A DNA stretch of 64,000 nucleotides from Streptomyces mobaraensis (lineage in GTDB: Bacteria > Actinomycetota > Actinomycetes > Streptomycetales > Streptomycetaceae). This document shows, in pieces, positions 46,151 to 54,575 of this stretch (positions within the stretch are counted from its first letter, which is position 1; each line of letters begins with the position of its first letter). The position numbers were made by a program, and so were the translations under genes. The stretch is taken from NCBI RefSeq assembly GCF_020099395.1, contig NZ_CP083590.1:4650001-4714000 (forward strand). The letters run 5' to 3'. Below the pieces are notes generated by a model. It was not told the DNA's origin, searched no databases, and was given only the letters and a program-made list of their open reading frames with translations.

Positions 46151-46945
46151 ATGACCAACAAGACGCGGTTGCGCGTGGCGCGCATCACCGCAGGCGCGGT
46201 GATCGCCGCGGGTGCGTCGCTGACGGCCGCGGGCGTGGCCTCGGCCGCCGGCGTGGACGTTCCGCTGGACGGCCTGAAGAAGGGCAAGTCCGTGTCGGCG
46301 CCCGACGGGCCGGGTGACGGCCAGACGCCGCCGCCGGGCGGTTCGGAGACGACGCAGCCTCCGACGAGCATCCCGCAGCCGCCGACCACGGACCCGAAGC
46401 CGCCGACGGAGGATCCGCAGCCGCCGACGACGGATCCCAAGCCGCCGACGGAGGACCCGCAGCCGCCGACCACGGATCCCAAGCCTCCGACGACGGACCC
46501 GCAGCCGCCGACCACGGACCCGAAGCCTCCGACGACGGATCCGCAGCCGCCGACCACGGATCCCAAGCCGCCGACGACGGACCCGAAGCCGACCTCGGAC
46601 ACCACCAAGCCGCCGACCACGGACCCGAAGCCGACGGGTGACCCGACGGGCGACCCCACGGGTGAGCCGACCCCCGGCTCCACCAGCTCGCCCTCCACCG
46701 GCAGCGGCACCGGCCCCGGCGCCACCGACAAGGCGTGCCCGGTGGACACCAGCAGCGGCAACTGCAACACCGGTGCGGACGGCGCGGCCGTCAAGCCGGT
46801 TCAGCAGGCCAAGCCCAAGGAGGAGCTGGCGCAGACCGGTGCCGGGCAGACCGAGTTCCTGGTCGCCGGCGCCGCGACGATGATCGCGGGCGGCATCGGC
46901 TTCCGGCTGCTGCCCCGGGCGATCAACCGCAAGACCGTCGCCTGA
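46151..46945 (+). CDS. Sortase-anchored surface protein with Pro/Thr/Asp repeats (LAQTG)
   Basis: A 264-residue secreted protein. It has an N-terminal signal ([21 protein letters not shown]) and about ten 7-residue repeats of PPT(T/E)DP(K/Q), then G/S/T-rich sequence. A short segment with two cysteines ([15 protein letters not shown]) lies before the sorting signal LAQTG, a hydrophobic span and a basic RAINRKTVA tail. LAxTG is the recognition motif of class E sortases, which in Streptomyces anchor long chaplins, so covalent attachment to peptidoglycan is likely. The repeat would act as an extended wall-spanning stalk; there is no obvious functional head domain, and the Cys pair may form a small disulfide loop. 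ATG at 46151 is preceded by a GGGGGTAGCAGG tract inside a possible hairpin. Confidence 0.85.
   Translation: MTNKTRLRVARITAGAVIAAGASLTAAGVASAAGVDVPLDGLKKGKSVSAPDGPGDGQTPPPGGSETTQPPTSIPQPPTTDPKPPTEDPQPPTTDPKPPTEDPQPPTTDPKPPTTDPQPPTTDPKPPTTDPQPPTTDPKPPTTDPKPTSDTTKPPTTDPKPTGDPTGDPTGEPTPGSTSSPSTGSGTGPGATDKACPVDTSSGNCNTGADGAAVKPVQQAKPKEELAQTGAGQTEFLVAGAATMIAGGIGFRLLPRAINRKTVA
46376..46585 (+). repeat. Ten 21-bp coding repeats
   Basis: Ten tandem 21-bp units, alternating CAG- and AAG-initial, encode (Q/K)PPT(T/E)DP. Units differ only at synonymous or T/E and Q/K positions, so the copy number is likely to vary between strains. Confidence 0.92.
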
Positions 46946-47004
46946 CCGGCGCTCGCCCGTCCTCCGGGCGAAACGTTCCGGCGCAGGCCGCGGGGACGCT
47001 GACG

Positions 47005-47046
47005 CGACGAGGCCCGGGGTGCCGTACCGCACCCCGGGCCTCGTCG
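47005..47046. terminator. Bidirectional terminator between LAQTG and zinc-ribbon genes
   Basis: A perfect 18-bp stem (47005-47022 with 47029-47046) with a 6-nt loop lies between convergent genes. Confidence 0.88.
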
Positions 47047-47106
47047 TCTGTCATGACCGTCATGTCCGTACCGAGGGGAACCTCTGACCGGATCGTGACC
47101 CTCGGC

Positions 47107-47301
47107 TCACGCCGCGAAACTGCGCGCGACGACCGCCACCGCCACCAGCGCCACCAGCAGCGCCACGAGCGCGGCCGGGGTCAGCCCCGCGAAGAGGCCC
47201 TCCTGCTGCTGCAGCCGCTCCCGGCTCGCCCGGCAGACCGGGCACCGTCCCTCGCTGACCGGGGACGCGCAGTTGGCGCACACCAGTCGGTCGCATGTCA
47301 T
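47107..47301 (-). CDS. Small zinc-ribbon, single-span membrane protein
   Basis: A 64-residue protein. ATG at 47301 follows a strong GGAGGAGG site 7 nt upstream. Four cysteines form a treble-clef or ribbon (C3 plus CANC, then CPVC) in the first 25 residues. A short charged linker [11 protein letters not shown] follows, then one hydrophobic helix ([19 protein letters not shown]). It resembles the many zinc-ribbon plus transmembrane mini-proteins of actinobacteria, with the ribbon in the cytoplasm if the positive-inside rule holds. No family name can be given with confidence and function is unknown. It lies opposite and upstream of ftsE, from which its 5' region is 318 bp distant. Confidence 0.75.
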   Translation of the reverse strand: MTCDRLVCANCASPVSEGRCPVCRASRERLQQQEGLFAGLTPAALVALLVALVAVAVVARSFAA

Positions 47302-47619
47302 GCGAATTCCTCCTCCGGTACGTCCAACGCGAGAGAGAGCCGTGCGGTTCTCCCTACCACTGTGCCAGCTTTCCCGCCCTTCGGCGCGACCGGTGTCCGG
47401 GAGCCGCCCCGAACGGTACCTCCGCATGCCGCGCTGACGCCCGCGCGAGCCGATTGTCCCGTTTTCTTCCGCCCTCCCGGGGCTGGCCGGCGGCCACGGG
47501 CGGCCCGACACAGGACGCCGACTGCGCGTACACGGGTCGTTCGCGTATGGTCACGCTCACCGACGGGCGCCACGGCCGTGGCGTTCCGTGCCGCTCTCCA
47601 GGTCGCACGTGGTGCACTC
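47302..47619. promoter_or_regulatory. Divergent region, zinc-ribbon gene / ftsE
   Basis: This 318-bp region holds no gene. A TATGGT at 47545-47550 is the best -10-like element for ftsE, but no -35 is evident. The minus strand holds the ribosome site of the zinc-ribbon gene. Confidence 0.3.
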
Positions 47620-48309
47620 GTGATTCGATTCGACAACGTCTCCAAGTCCTACCCGAAGCAGAGCCGCCCGGCGCTCCGGGACGTCTCGCTCGAGATCGAG
47701 AAGGGCGAGTTCGTCTTCCTGGTCGGTTCCTCGGGTTCCGGCAAGTCCACCTTCCTCAGGCTGCTGCTGCGCGAGGAGCGGGCCAGCCACGGCCGGGTGC
47801 ACGTCCTGGGCAAGGACCTCGCCCGGCTCTCCAACTGGAAAGTGCCGCACATGCGCCGCCAGTTGGGCACGGTGTTCCAGGACTTCCGGCTGCTGCCCAA
47901 CAAGACGGTCGCCCAGAACGTGGCCTTCGCCCTGGAGGTCATCGGCAAGCCGCGCGGCGAGATCCGCAAGGCCGTCCCGCAGGTGCTGGAGCTGGTCGGG
48001 CTCGGCGGCAAGGAGGGCCGGATGCCCGGTGAGCTCTCCGGCGGCGAGCAGCAGCGGGTGGCCATCGCCCGGGCGTTCGTCAACCGGCCGATGCTGCTGA
48101 TCGCCGACGAGCCGACGGGCAACCTCGACCCGCAGACCTCGGTCGGCATCATGAAGCTGCTCGACCGGATCAACCGGACCGGCACCACCGTCATCATGGC
48201 CACCCACGACCAGCAGATCGTGGACCAGATGCGCAAGCGGGTCATCGAGCTCGACCAGGGCCGTCTCGTGCGCGACCAGTCGCGCGGCGTCTACGGCTAC
48301 CAGCACTGA
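47620..48309 (+). CDS. ftsE: Cell division ATP-binding protein FtsE
   Basis: A 229-residue ABC ATPase that, with FtsX, transmits ATP hydrolysis to extracellular peptidoglycan hydrolases at the division and growth site. Walker A is GSSGSGKST, the Q-loop is in [17 protein letters not shown] (typical FtsE), the signature is [14 protein letters not shown], Walker B is [12 protein letters not shown], and the His switch is in MATHDQ. GTG at 47620 gives the standard [12 protein letters not shown] start; no good ribosome site is seen before it. ftsX follows after 19 bp. Confidence 0.97.
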   Translation: MIRFDNVSKSYPKQSRPALRDVSLEIEKGEFVFLVGSSGSGKSTFLRLLLREERASHGRVHVLGKDLARLSNWKVPHMRRQLGTVFQDFRLLPNKTVAQNVAFALEVIGKPRGEIRKAVPQVLELVGLGGKEGRMPGELSGGEQQRVAIARAFVNRPMLLIADEPTGNLDPQTSVGIMKLLDRINRTGTTVIMATHDQQIVDQMRKRVIELDQGRLVRDQSRGVYGYQH

Positions 48310-48328
48310 AAGGCAGTGAAAGGACGCC

Positions 48329-49240
48329 ATGCGCGCCCAGTTCGTTCTGTCGGAGATCGGCGTCGGTCTCCGCCGCAATCTCACGATGACCTTCGCGGTG
48401 ATCGTGTCGGTCGCCCTCTCGCTTGCCCTGTTCGGCGGTTCGCTGCTGATGAACGAACAGGTCAACTCGATGAAGGGCTACTGGTACGACAAGGCCAACG
48501 TCTCGATCTACCTCTGCAACAAGACCGACAAGGCGAACTTCCCGTCCTGTGCCAAGGGCGCGGTCACGGATGAGCAGAAGAAGCAGATCAAGGCCGATCT
48601 GGAGAAGATGCCGATCGTCCAGAGCATCCAGTTCGAGACGACGGACGAGGCGTACAAGCACTACAAGGAGCAGTTCGGCAACCAGCCGCTGGCCACCGTG
48701 GTGACCGCCGACCAGATGCAGGAGTCCTTCCGCGTCAAGCTCAAGGACCCGACCAAGTACGAGGTCATCTCCAGCGCCTTCCAGAAGCGCCCGGGCGTGC
48801 AGACGGTCGAGGACCAGAAGGACACCCTCAAGAGCCTGTTCAACCTCCTGAGGTACATGAACTGGGGCGCGCTGGGCGTCATGTTCCTGATGCTCGTCGT
48901 CGCGCTGCTGCTGATCGTCAACACGGTCCGGGTCTCCGCGTTCAGCCGCCGCCGGGAGACCGGGATCATGCGGCTCGTCGGGGCGTCCAGCTTCTACATC
49001 CAGGTGCCGTTCATCGCGGAGGCGGCCGTCGCCGGGCTGCTGGGCGGCGGGCTCGCCTGCGTGCTGCTCGTCTCCGGCCAGCAGTTCCTGGTGAACGACC
49101 TGCTCGCCACCCACATCGACGTCATCCAGTTCATCGGCTGGGGCGCGGTGCTGACCAAGCTGCCGCTCATCCTGGCGACCGGTTTGCTGATGCCGGCGCT
49201 GGCCGCGTTCGCGGCGCTGTGGAAGTACCTGAAGGTCTGA
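48329..49240 (+). CDS. ftsX: Cell division protein FtsX
   Basis: A 303-residue four-span membrane protein. An N-terminal cytoplasmic MRAQFVLSEIGVGLRRN leads into span 1. An extracytoplasmic domain of about 110 residues follows with two cysteines (LCNKTDKANFPSCAKG), then spans 2-4 around a cytoplasmic FSRRRETGIMRLVGAS loop. In actinobacteria this outer loop recruits and activates NlpC/P60 hydrolases such as RipC. The start ATG has AAAGGA upstream. It forms an operon with ftsE and possibly with the S41 protease gene, which has its own -10 element. Confidence 0.97.
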   Translation: MRAQFVLSEIGVGLRRNLTMTFAVIVSVALSLALFGGSLLMNEQVNSMKGYWYDKANVSIYLCNKTDKANFPSCAKGAVTDEQKKQIKADLEKMPIVQSIQFETTDEAYKHYKEQFGNQPLATVVTADQMQESFRVKLKDPTKYEVISSAFQKRPGVQTVEDQKDTLKSLFNLLRYMNWGALGVMFLMLVVALLLIVNTVRVSAFSRRRETGIMRLVGASSFYIQVPFIAEAAVAGLLGGGLACVLLVSGQQFLVNDLLATHIDVIQFIGWGAVLTKLPLILATGLLMPALAAFAALWKYLKV

Positions 49241-49312
49241 GCGGCCCCGATGCGCCGGGTGTCGTACGGTCCGGGAGGCGGTCAACTCCCCGTATGGCGC
49301 CCGGCGGTGTCC

Positions 49313-49325
49313 TAGACTCTCGCGC
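49313..49325 (+). promoter_or_regulatory. -10 element for leaderless S41 protease gene
   Basis: TAGACT at 49313-49318 precedes the ATG by 7 nt and no Shine-Dalgarno sequence is present, suggesting a leaderless transcript. Confidence 0.5.
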
Positions 49326-50477
49326 ATGCCCGGCCCGACGATGTTCGTACCGCACCGCCGACACCGGCGCGGCGCGGTCCTGACGCTGGTCTTCGCCGGG
49401 GCGCTGGCGACCGGGGCGGCCACCGGCTCCTGGGGCGCGGACGCCCGCGGCGGGCCGCTGCCCGCGACGGCGCGCACGCCCCGTCCGTCCGCCCCGGCAC
49501 CGCACACGAAGAGCGCTCGGCCGCCCGTCCGCGCCCCCGCGAACACCGGGCGCTCCGCGGACCGCTGGGGCGGGGTCTACAGCGCCACCGAGTACGAGGG
49601 CTTCCAGCGCGCCCTGCGCGGCGAGTACGTCGGCGTCGGGCTCTCCGTGCGCCGGGCCGCCGACGGGCGGATGGAGGTCGACGGCGTCGAGCGCGGCGGC
49701 CCCGCCGCCCGGGCCGGGATCGCCCCGGGGGACCGGCTGCGGTCGGTGGACGGCACGGAGGTGACCGGACGGCCGGTCACCGAGGTCGTCGCCCGGCTGC
49801 GCGGCGGGCCGTCGGGCAGCGGTACGCCCGTCACCCTCGGGCTGGCGCGGGACGGCGGCCGGGAGTGGGAGAGCACCCTGCGGCGCGCGCGGCTGCGCAC
49901 CCGCAGCGTCGTCACCGAGCGCTTCCGGGACGGGCCCGCCGCCGGCACCCGGATCAAGGTGGAGTCGTTCACCCACGGCACCGGGAAGCAGGTCCGGGCC
50001 GCGGTCCGGGGCGCCGGGCCCCGGGAGGGCGTCCTACTCGACCTGCGCGGCAACTCGGGCGGGCTGGTCACCGAGGCCGTCACCAGCGCCTCCGCCTTCC
50101 TCGACGGCGGGCTGGTCGCCACGTACGACGTGCACGGCAGGCAGCGGGTCCTGGAGGCTCGCCCGGGCGGGGACACGAGACGCCCGCTCGTCGTCCTCGT
50201 CGACGGGGGCACGATGAGCGCCGGGGAGCTGCTGGCCGGCGCCCTCCAGGACCGGGGGCGGGCCGTCGTCGTCGGGTCCCGGACGTTCGGCAAGGGCTCG
50301 GTGCAGATGCCCCGGCCGCTCCCCGACGGCTCGGTCGCCGAGCAGACCGTCGGCCACTGGCGCACCCCCTCGGGACAGGCCGTCGACGGCCGCGGGATCA
50401 CCCCGGACCTGGTCGTCCACGGGGACGCGGAGCCCCGGGCCCGCGCGGTATTGAGTGGCCTCGGACCGGGGGCCTAG
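49326..50477 (+). CDS. S41 family C-terminal processing peptidase (CtpA-like)
   Basis: A 383-residue protease. A signal anchor lies at about 15-37, then a Pro-rich linker (40-75). A PDZ domain at about 100-180 (YVGVGLSVRRA, GIAPGDRLRSVDG) is followed by the S41 catalytic domain. The Ser/Lys dyad is visible as S298 in GGTMSAGELLAG and K323 in RTFGKGSVQMP, 25 residues apart as in CtpA/CtpB. It acts outside the membrane. Its place directly after ftsEX, conserved in Streptomyces, suggests processing of division-associated envelope proteins or of the hydrolases controlled by FtsEX, but no substrate is known. The start is leaderless-type. Confidence 0.93.
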   Translation: MPGPTMFVPHRRHRRGAVLTLVFAGALATGAATGSWGADARGGPLPATARTPRPSAPAPHTKSARPPVRAPANTGRSADRWGGVYSATEYEGFQRALRGEYVGVGLSVRRAADGRMEVDGVERGGPAARAGIAPGDRLRSVDGTEVTGRPVTEVVARLRGGPSGSGTPVTLGLARDGGREWESTLRRARLRTRSVVTERFRDGPAAGTRIKVESFTHGTGKQVRAAVRGAGPREGVLLDLRGNSGGLVTEAVTSASAFLDGGLVATYDVHGRQRVLEARPGGDTRRPLVVLVDGGTMSAGELLAGALQDRGRAVVVGSRTFGKGSVQMPRPLPDGSVAEQTVGHWRTPSGQAVDGRGITPDLVVHGDAEPRARAVLSGLGPGA

Positions 50478-50495
50478 TGCGAGAATGACCGCACT

Positions 50496-51005
50496 ATGGG
50501 AAAGCAGCAGAAGCAGCCCAAGGAACCCGGGCGCAAGCTCGTCGCGCAGAACAAGAAGGCGCGGCACGACTACCACATCATCACCACGTACGAGTGCGGC
50601 ATGGTGCTGACCGGCACCGAGGTCAAGTCGCTGCGGCAGGGCCGGTCCTCGCTGGTGGACGGCTTCGTGCAGATCGACGGCGGCGAGGCGTGGCTGCACA
50701 ACGTGCACATCCCCGAGTACGCCCAGGGGACGTGGACGAACCACAGCGCGCGCCGCAAGCGCAAGCTGCTGCTGCACCGCGCGGAGATCGACAAGCTGTC
50801 GGCGAAGGCCGACGAGACCGGTCACACGATCGTGCCCCTGGCGCTGTACTTCACGTCGGGCCGGGCCAAGGTCGAGATCGCGCTGGCCAAGGGCAAGAAG
50901 GAGTACGACAAGCGGCAGACGCTGCGGGAGAAGACGGACCGCCGCGAGGCGGACCGCGCCATCTCCGCCGCCCGCCGGCGTCAGCGCGCGCAGGCGGCCC
51001 GGTAG
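50496..51005 (+). CDS. smpB: SsrA-binding protein SmpB
   Basis: A 169-residue tmRNA-binding OB-fold protein required for trans-translation on stalled ribosomes. The core includes [26 protein letters not shown] beta strands, [14 protein letters not shown] and [14 protein letters not shown]. The C-terminal helix-forming tail is [21 protein letters not shown] with further Arg residues, somewhat longer than E. coli. The start ATG has no good ribosome site. The gene for its RNA partner, ssrA, starts 105 bp downstream, an arrangement conserved in Streptomyces. Confidence 0.97.
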   Translation: MGKQQKQPKEPGRKLVAQNKKARHDYHIITTYECGMVLTGTEVKSLRQGRSSLVDGFVQIDGGEAWLHNVHIPEYAQGTWTNHSARRKRKLLLHRAEIDKLSAKADETGHTIVPLALYFTSGRAKVEIALAKGKKEYDKRQTLREKTDRREADRAISAARRRQRAQAAR

Positions 51006-51109
51006 TCCCTGGGGGGTACCTCCGGGAATGCGCTGGCACCGCTCGGCGTTGGTCACGTACGATGGGCAGCGCACGCCCCACCGTGGGTTGCACGTTGAAA
51101 AAACAACAT

Positions 51110-51476
51110 GGGGATGATCGGTTTCGACAGCGGATGTCGAAGCAGGGGAAGCGAGCCGAGGAAGCGGCAATGATCTCGTAAACCATATGTCGCAACCAAT
51201 AATCGCCAACACCAAGCGCGATTCCTTCGCCCTCGCTGCCTAAGTAGCGACTCGCGAAGTGTCAGCCCGGGGATGTTCCCGACCCGGATCCTGGCATCAG
51301 CTAGGGGACTAAACCACTAGGTCCGGTCACGGGACCTGGTGGGAAATCAAACAGTGACTGAGCCCGTCGGAGACTTGTCCGCGTGATCTCCGGGGCCGAG
51401 AAAATCGCAGCGGACTGCGCTCGGAGAAGCCCTGATTCCGCACCGTTGGACGCGGGTTCGATTCCCGCCATCTCCA
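51110..51476 (+). ncRNA. ssrA: Transfer-messenger RNA
   Basis: The 5' end GGGGATG pairs with CATCTCC at 51469-51475 to make the alanine-tRNA-like acceptor stem. The T-arm is GCGGGTTCGATTCCCGC. The tag frame starts with the resume codon GCC at 51205 and reads ANTKRDSFALAA, then TAA at 51241-51243 with a TAG just after; this is the Streptomyces tag. The CCA end is not encoded (ACAA follows), so it must be added after processing. A strong terminator begins 18 bp downstream. It rescues ribosomes on non-stop mRNAs together with SmpB. Confidence 0.97.
51205..51243 (+). other. tmRNA proteolysis-tag reading frame
   Basis: Twelve codons encoding ANTKRDSFALAA plus TAA. The ALAA end is the ClpXP/ClpAP recognition signal. 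Confidence 0.95.
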
Positions 51477-51493
51477 CAAGATCACCCATGTGA

Positions 51494-51531
51494 GGCAAAG
51501 GCCCCACCGCCCCGGCGGTGGGGCCTTTGCC
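51494..51531 (+). terminator. Terminator after ssrA
   Basis: A perfect 17-bp stem (51494-51510 with 51515-51531) with a CCCG loop. Confidence 0.92.
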
Positions 51532-51650
51532 GTACCCCGGCCCGGGCCGTGCCCGATGCCCGATGTCGTACCCGAGTGGTTCCATGGCAGAAGGCAGCGC
51601 AACCGGAGGGCCCCGGAGGCCCTCTTCCAGAGACAGAGGGGGGTGGCGCC

Positions 51651-52928
51651 ATGAAGGGGATCGTCCGAGCGGCCGCCACGGTCGCGGCCGGTGCGGGGGC
51701 GGTGCTGCTGCTGGGGGGCGCCGGGGCGGCGGCCGCCGACGGGCCCGGCCGCGGGGCCGTCCACGTGCTCGTCAACGGGGCGTTCGAGAACCGGCCGGGG
51801 GAGCTGGTCGACATCGACGTGCAGGGCGTCCGGGCGGGTGCCGCCGTGACCGCCCATTCGCCGGCCTTCCGCGGGCCGGTGCGCCTCGCGCCCTACGGCG
51901 GACGGGCGCCGGACGCCGGGCAGGGGCACCACGCGCGGCCCGCCGTCGCCCCGTCCGCCCGCCCCGGCGCGTACCCGCTGACCGTCCGGGTCGGCGGCCG
52001 GACGGTGGCGGAGGACCTGGTGCGGGTGCGGGCCCCGAAGCCGCCGCTGTTCCAGGTGGCGGGCGGGGGCGGGGCGCTGCGGCCGGGGGAGCGGGTCGGC
52101 CTCTGGTACGACGACCTGTACCCGGGGGAGCGCGGCACCTCCTTCACGGTCCGCTCGCCGGTCTTCCCGGCGCCCGTGCGGCTGGTCCACGACCCCAGGG
52201 GCAGCCACTGGAACAACCCGCGGATGTTCGGCGCCTCGGTGACGCTGCCGCTCGGCGCCAAGGACGGCACGTACAAGGTGACGCTCGCCGGCCCGGGCGG
52301 CCGGGCGCTGCGGGAGGCGCGGCTCGTGGTGCGCGCCGCCCGCCCCGGCGACGGCGACTACCTGGGCCGGGCGCGCGGGCCCGCCTTCTTCACCGTCCCC
52401 GGCGCGCCGGAACGGGCCCGCACGGACGGGCAGCGGGTGGGCGCCGGCGGGACGGTCAACGTCCTGTGGCGCGACGCGTCGCCCGACCCCGGCGAGGACG
52501 GCCGGCTGACGGCGACGTCCCCGGCCTTCGAGACGCCGGTCCCGCTCCGGCGCGACGACAGCAAGGCGGGCGACGGCGACGATCCGCGCTACTACGGCCC
52601 GGCGCGCATCCGCCGGGCGCTGGGCCCGGGCGCGTACCCGGTGACGGTGGTCAGCCATCACGGGCGGGTGCGGAAGACGGGACGGCTGCTGGTCACCGGC
52701 GTCACCGGCAGCCGTACGGGGAGCGGCGCCGCCGAGCGGCCGGGTGACGGCATACGGCCCGCCGTGAGCGCGGCCGACGGCCGGGGCGGACGGGCCGCGG
52801 AGGCGGGCGGAACCGGTGGTTCCGGCGTTCCGGTGGCCGTGCTGGCGGGGGCCGGCGGAGGCGTGGCCGGTGCGGCGGCGCTGGGTGCCGTGCTGGTCCG
52901 GCGGCGGCGGGCGCGGGCGGTCGATTAG
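51651..52928 (+). CDS. Secreted, membrane-anchored protein with three homologous beta modules
   Basis: A 425-residue protein. A signal peptide (about 1-29) is followed by three tandem modules of about 110 residues. Each contains a TxHSP/RSP/ATSP-(A/V)F-x-x-P-V-x-L core: SPAFRGPVRL near 68, SPVFPAPVRL near 170 and SPAFETPVPL near 290. Each ends in a GxYxVTV(V/A)-type strand, suggesting Ig-like domains. The C-terminus has a Gly/Arg linker, one hydrophobic helix and an RRRRAR stop-transfer tail; there is no LPxTG motif, so anchoring is by the helix. ATG at 51651 follows GAGGGGGG. I do not recognise a named family and the function is unknown; an adhesin- or wall-associated role is conjecture. Confidence 0.75.
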   Translation: MKGIVRAAATVAAGAGAVLLLGGAGAAAADGPGRGAVHVLVNGAFENRPGELVDIDVQGVRAGAAVTAHSPAFRGPVRLAPYGGRAPDAGQGHHARPAVAPSARPGAYPLTVRVGGRTVAEDLVRVRAPKPPLFQVAGGGGALRPGERVGLWYDDLYPGERGTSFTVRSPVFPAPVRLVHDPRGSHWNNPRMFGASVTLPLGAKDGTYKVTLAGPGGRALREARLVVRAARPGDGDYLGRARGPAFFTVPGAPERARTDGQRVGAGGTVNVLWRDASPDPGEDGRLTATSPAFETPVPLRRDDSKAGDGDDPRYYGPARIRRALGPGAYPVTVVSHHGRVRKTGRLLVTGVTGSRTGSGAAERPGDGIRPAVSAADGRGGRAAEAGGTGGSGVPVAVLAGAGGGVAGAAALGAVLVRRRRARAVD

Positions 52929-53068
52929 CGCGGACCGGCCACGGCGGCCTTCTTTCCGCCGGTCCGCGGCGGGCGGAGCCGGCGGAGCAGCGGAGTCCGG
53001 TCGCGGGGCGGCGCGGCGGTGTCGGAGTGGCGGGGCGGGACGGCGAGGAAGAGGAGGTGGGCGGTCAT
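52925..53068 (-). CDS. Possible short divergent ORF or gene remnant
   Basis: A 47-codon frame starts at ATG 53068 behind a GAGG (53077-53080 on the minus strand) and ends at 52925, overlapping the end of the modular surface gene by four bases. The product starts MTAHLLFLAVPPRHSD and then becomes Arg/Pro-rich. It is divergent from a LysR regulator gene, where the regulator's target usually lies. It may be a degraded target gene, a leader peptide or chance. No family recognised. Confidence 0.2.
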   Translation of the reverse strand: MTAHLLFLAVPPRHSDTAAPPRDRTPLLRRLRPPRTGGKKAAVAGPR

Positions 53069-53152
53069 GTGATCAGCCTCGCGCCGGGCGCCGGGCCCGG
53101 TCCAACACCTGATCGATGGCCATTCACGCACTCTTGTTGTTGACTGCGCCGC

Positions 53153-54142
53153 ATGCCGCACGACATCGAGCCGCGCCTGCTGCGAGCCTTCGCCGCCGTC
53201 GCCGACGAACTGCACTTCACCCGGGCCGCCGCACGGCTCCACCTCGCGCAGCAGGCGCTCAGCCGGGACATCCGCCGGCTCGAACAGCGGCTGGGCGCGC
53301 AGCTGTTCAGCCGCACGACGCGGGCGGTGACGCTGACGGCGGAGGGCGCGCGGCTGCTGCCGTACGCCCGGCGCGTGCTCGCCGCGCAGGACGAACTGGC
53401 GGCGGCCTGGGCGCGCGAGGAGCGCCCGCTGCTGGTGGACGTCGTCTCCCCGGCGAGCACCGCCCACCGGATCGTCGTCCGGGCCCGCGCCGCCGCGCCC
53501 CGGGTGGAGCTGGTCGCCCGCCACCACAGCGGCCTCACCGGCGCCGCCGCCGCGATCCTGGCGGGACGGCTGGACGTCGCCTTCGGCCGGGTGGCGGGAC
53601 TGCCGGTGGAGGTCAGGACGGCGCTGGAGCACCGGCCCGTACGGTACGAGCGGATGGCCGTCCTGCTGCCCGCCGGTCACCGGCTGGCGGCCCTCGCGAC
53701 CGTGCCCCTGGAGGCGCTGCGCGGCGAGACCCTGTACGCCGCCGCCGGCAACCCGGCCACCGCCGAGTGGACCGACCTCGCCCGCCGCCTCTTCGAGGGC
53801 CGCGGCATCGCGATGGCCGAGCCCTTCCCCGAACTGGAGGGGGACGAGGAGTTCGTGCGCGTCGTGCGCAAGCGGGGGTGGTCGGTGCTGGCGGGCACCG
53901 AGTTCCTGAAGGTGCCCGGGATGGCCCTGCGCCCCCTCACCGACCCGATACCCCTCTCCCCGGTCTCGATGGTCTGGCGCAAGGGCCTCCGCCACCCCGG
54001 CCTCGACGCCCTCCGCACCGCCGCCTCGGGCTTCCCGGAGGAACGCTGGCTGGAACGCCCGCCCGGGGCATGGCTCCCGGCGGAGGACGCGGCGCTGATG
54101 GGCGGGTGCGCGGGGGCGGCGGACGGCGGGGCCGCCGTCTGA
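53153..54142 (+). CDS. LysR family transcriptional regulator
   Basis: A 329-residue regulator. The N-terminal winged HTH reads LLRAFAAVADELHFTRAAARL, HLAQQALSRDIRRLEQRLG and QLFSRTTRAVTLT, a textbook LysR start. A linker helix leads to the periplasmic-binding-like effector domain at about 95-300, with IVVRARAAAPRVELVARHHS and VLLPAGHRLA. It contains two Trp-rich segments (EEFVRVVRKRGWSVLA) and a Pro/Gly-rich C-terminal end. LysR regulators usually control a divergent gene; here only a 47-codon frame is divergent, so the target may be lost or distant. The start ATG at 53153 lacks a ribosome site. Confidence 0.93.
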   Translation: MPHDIEPRLLRAFAAVADELHFTRAAARLHLAQQALSRDIRRLEQRLGAQLFSRTTRAVTLTAEGARLLPYARRVLAAQDELAAAWAREERPLLVDVVSPASTAHRIVVRARAAAPRVELVARHHSGLTGAAAAILAGRLDVAFGRVAGLPVEVRTALEHRPVRYERMAVLLPAGHRLAALATVPLEALRGETLYAAAGNPATAEWTDLARRLFEGRGIAMAEPFPELEGDEEFVRVVRKRGWSVLAGTEFLKVPGMALRPLTDPIPLSPVSMVWRKGLRHPGLDALRTAASGFPEERWLERPPGAWLPAEDAALMGGCAGAADGGAAV

Positions 54143-54155
54143 GCGGAGGTGGCGG

Positions 54156-54520
54156 ATGACGGGGAGGCGCCGGCCCCGGACGGTCCGTCGCCTGCCGTGG
54201 GCGGCCGTGGCCGTGGCGGTATGCGGTGGCCGCCGCCCCCCGCGCGACGCACGAGGCGACTGCCCCGGGTGCCGTACCGGAGCCGGGGACGGGGTGGGCC
54301 CCCTACGCCCGGTCGCGCACGGCCCCGGGAGCCCGCGTGCGGCGCTCGACACCGTCAGCGCCCCCCTGCGCGGACGACGGCCCCGGCCGGGCGGGCTCGC
54401 GGCCCCCGGCGGGCGGCGCCGATGCCCGGCGCGTGCTCCGGCGGATGATCGGCGGCGGTTGCCGCCCGGCGGTGCGGCGGCCGACAATTGCTCCGGTGAT
54501 CCGGTCCGGGAGCCGAACCG
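54156..54520 (+). pseudogene. Possible frameshifted secreted-protein remnant
   Basis: An ATG at 54156 opens a signal-peptide-like stretch (TVRRLPWAAVAVAVCGG). From about 54226 the sequence reads better in another frame as VAAAPRATHEATAPGAVPEP, which looks like the continuation of the same signal peptide into an Ala/Pro-rich mature part. Switching frames near 54220-54226 would give a coherent short exported protein. No clear single end and no family. It could equally be non-coding GC-rich sequence with chance open frames. Confidence 0.25.
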
Positions 54521-54575
54521 TCCGGCCGGAGCCGCCGAGACCGAAGCGTGCTCCACTCGTGCCACGGAGGCCGAC

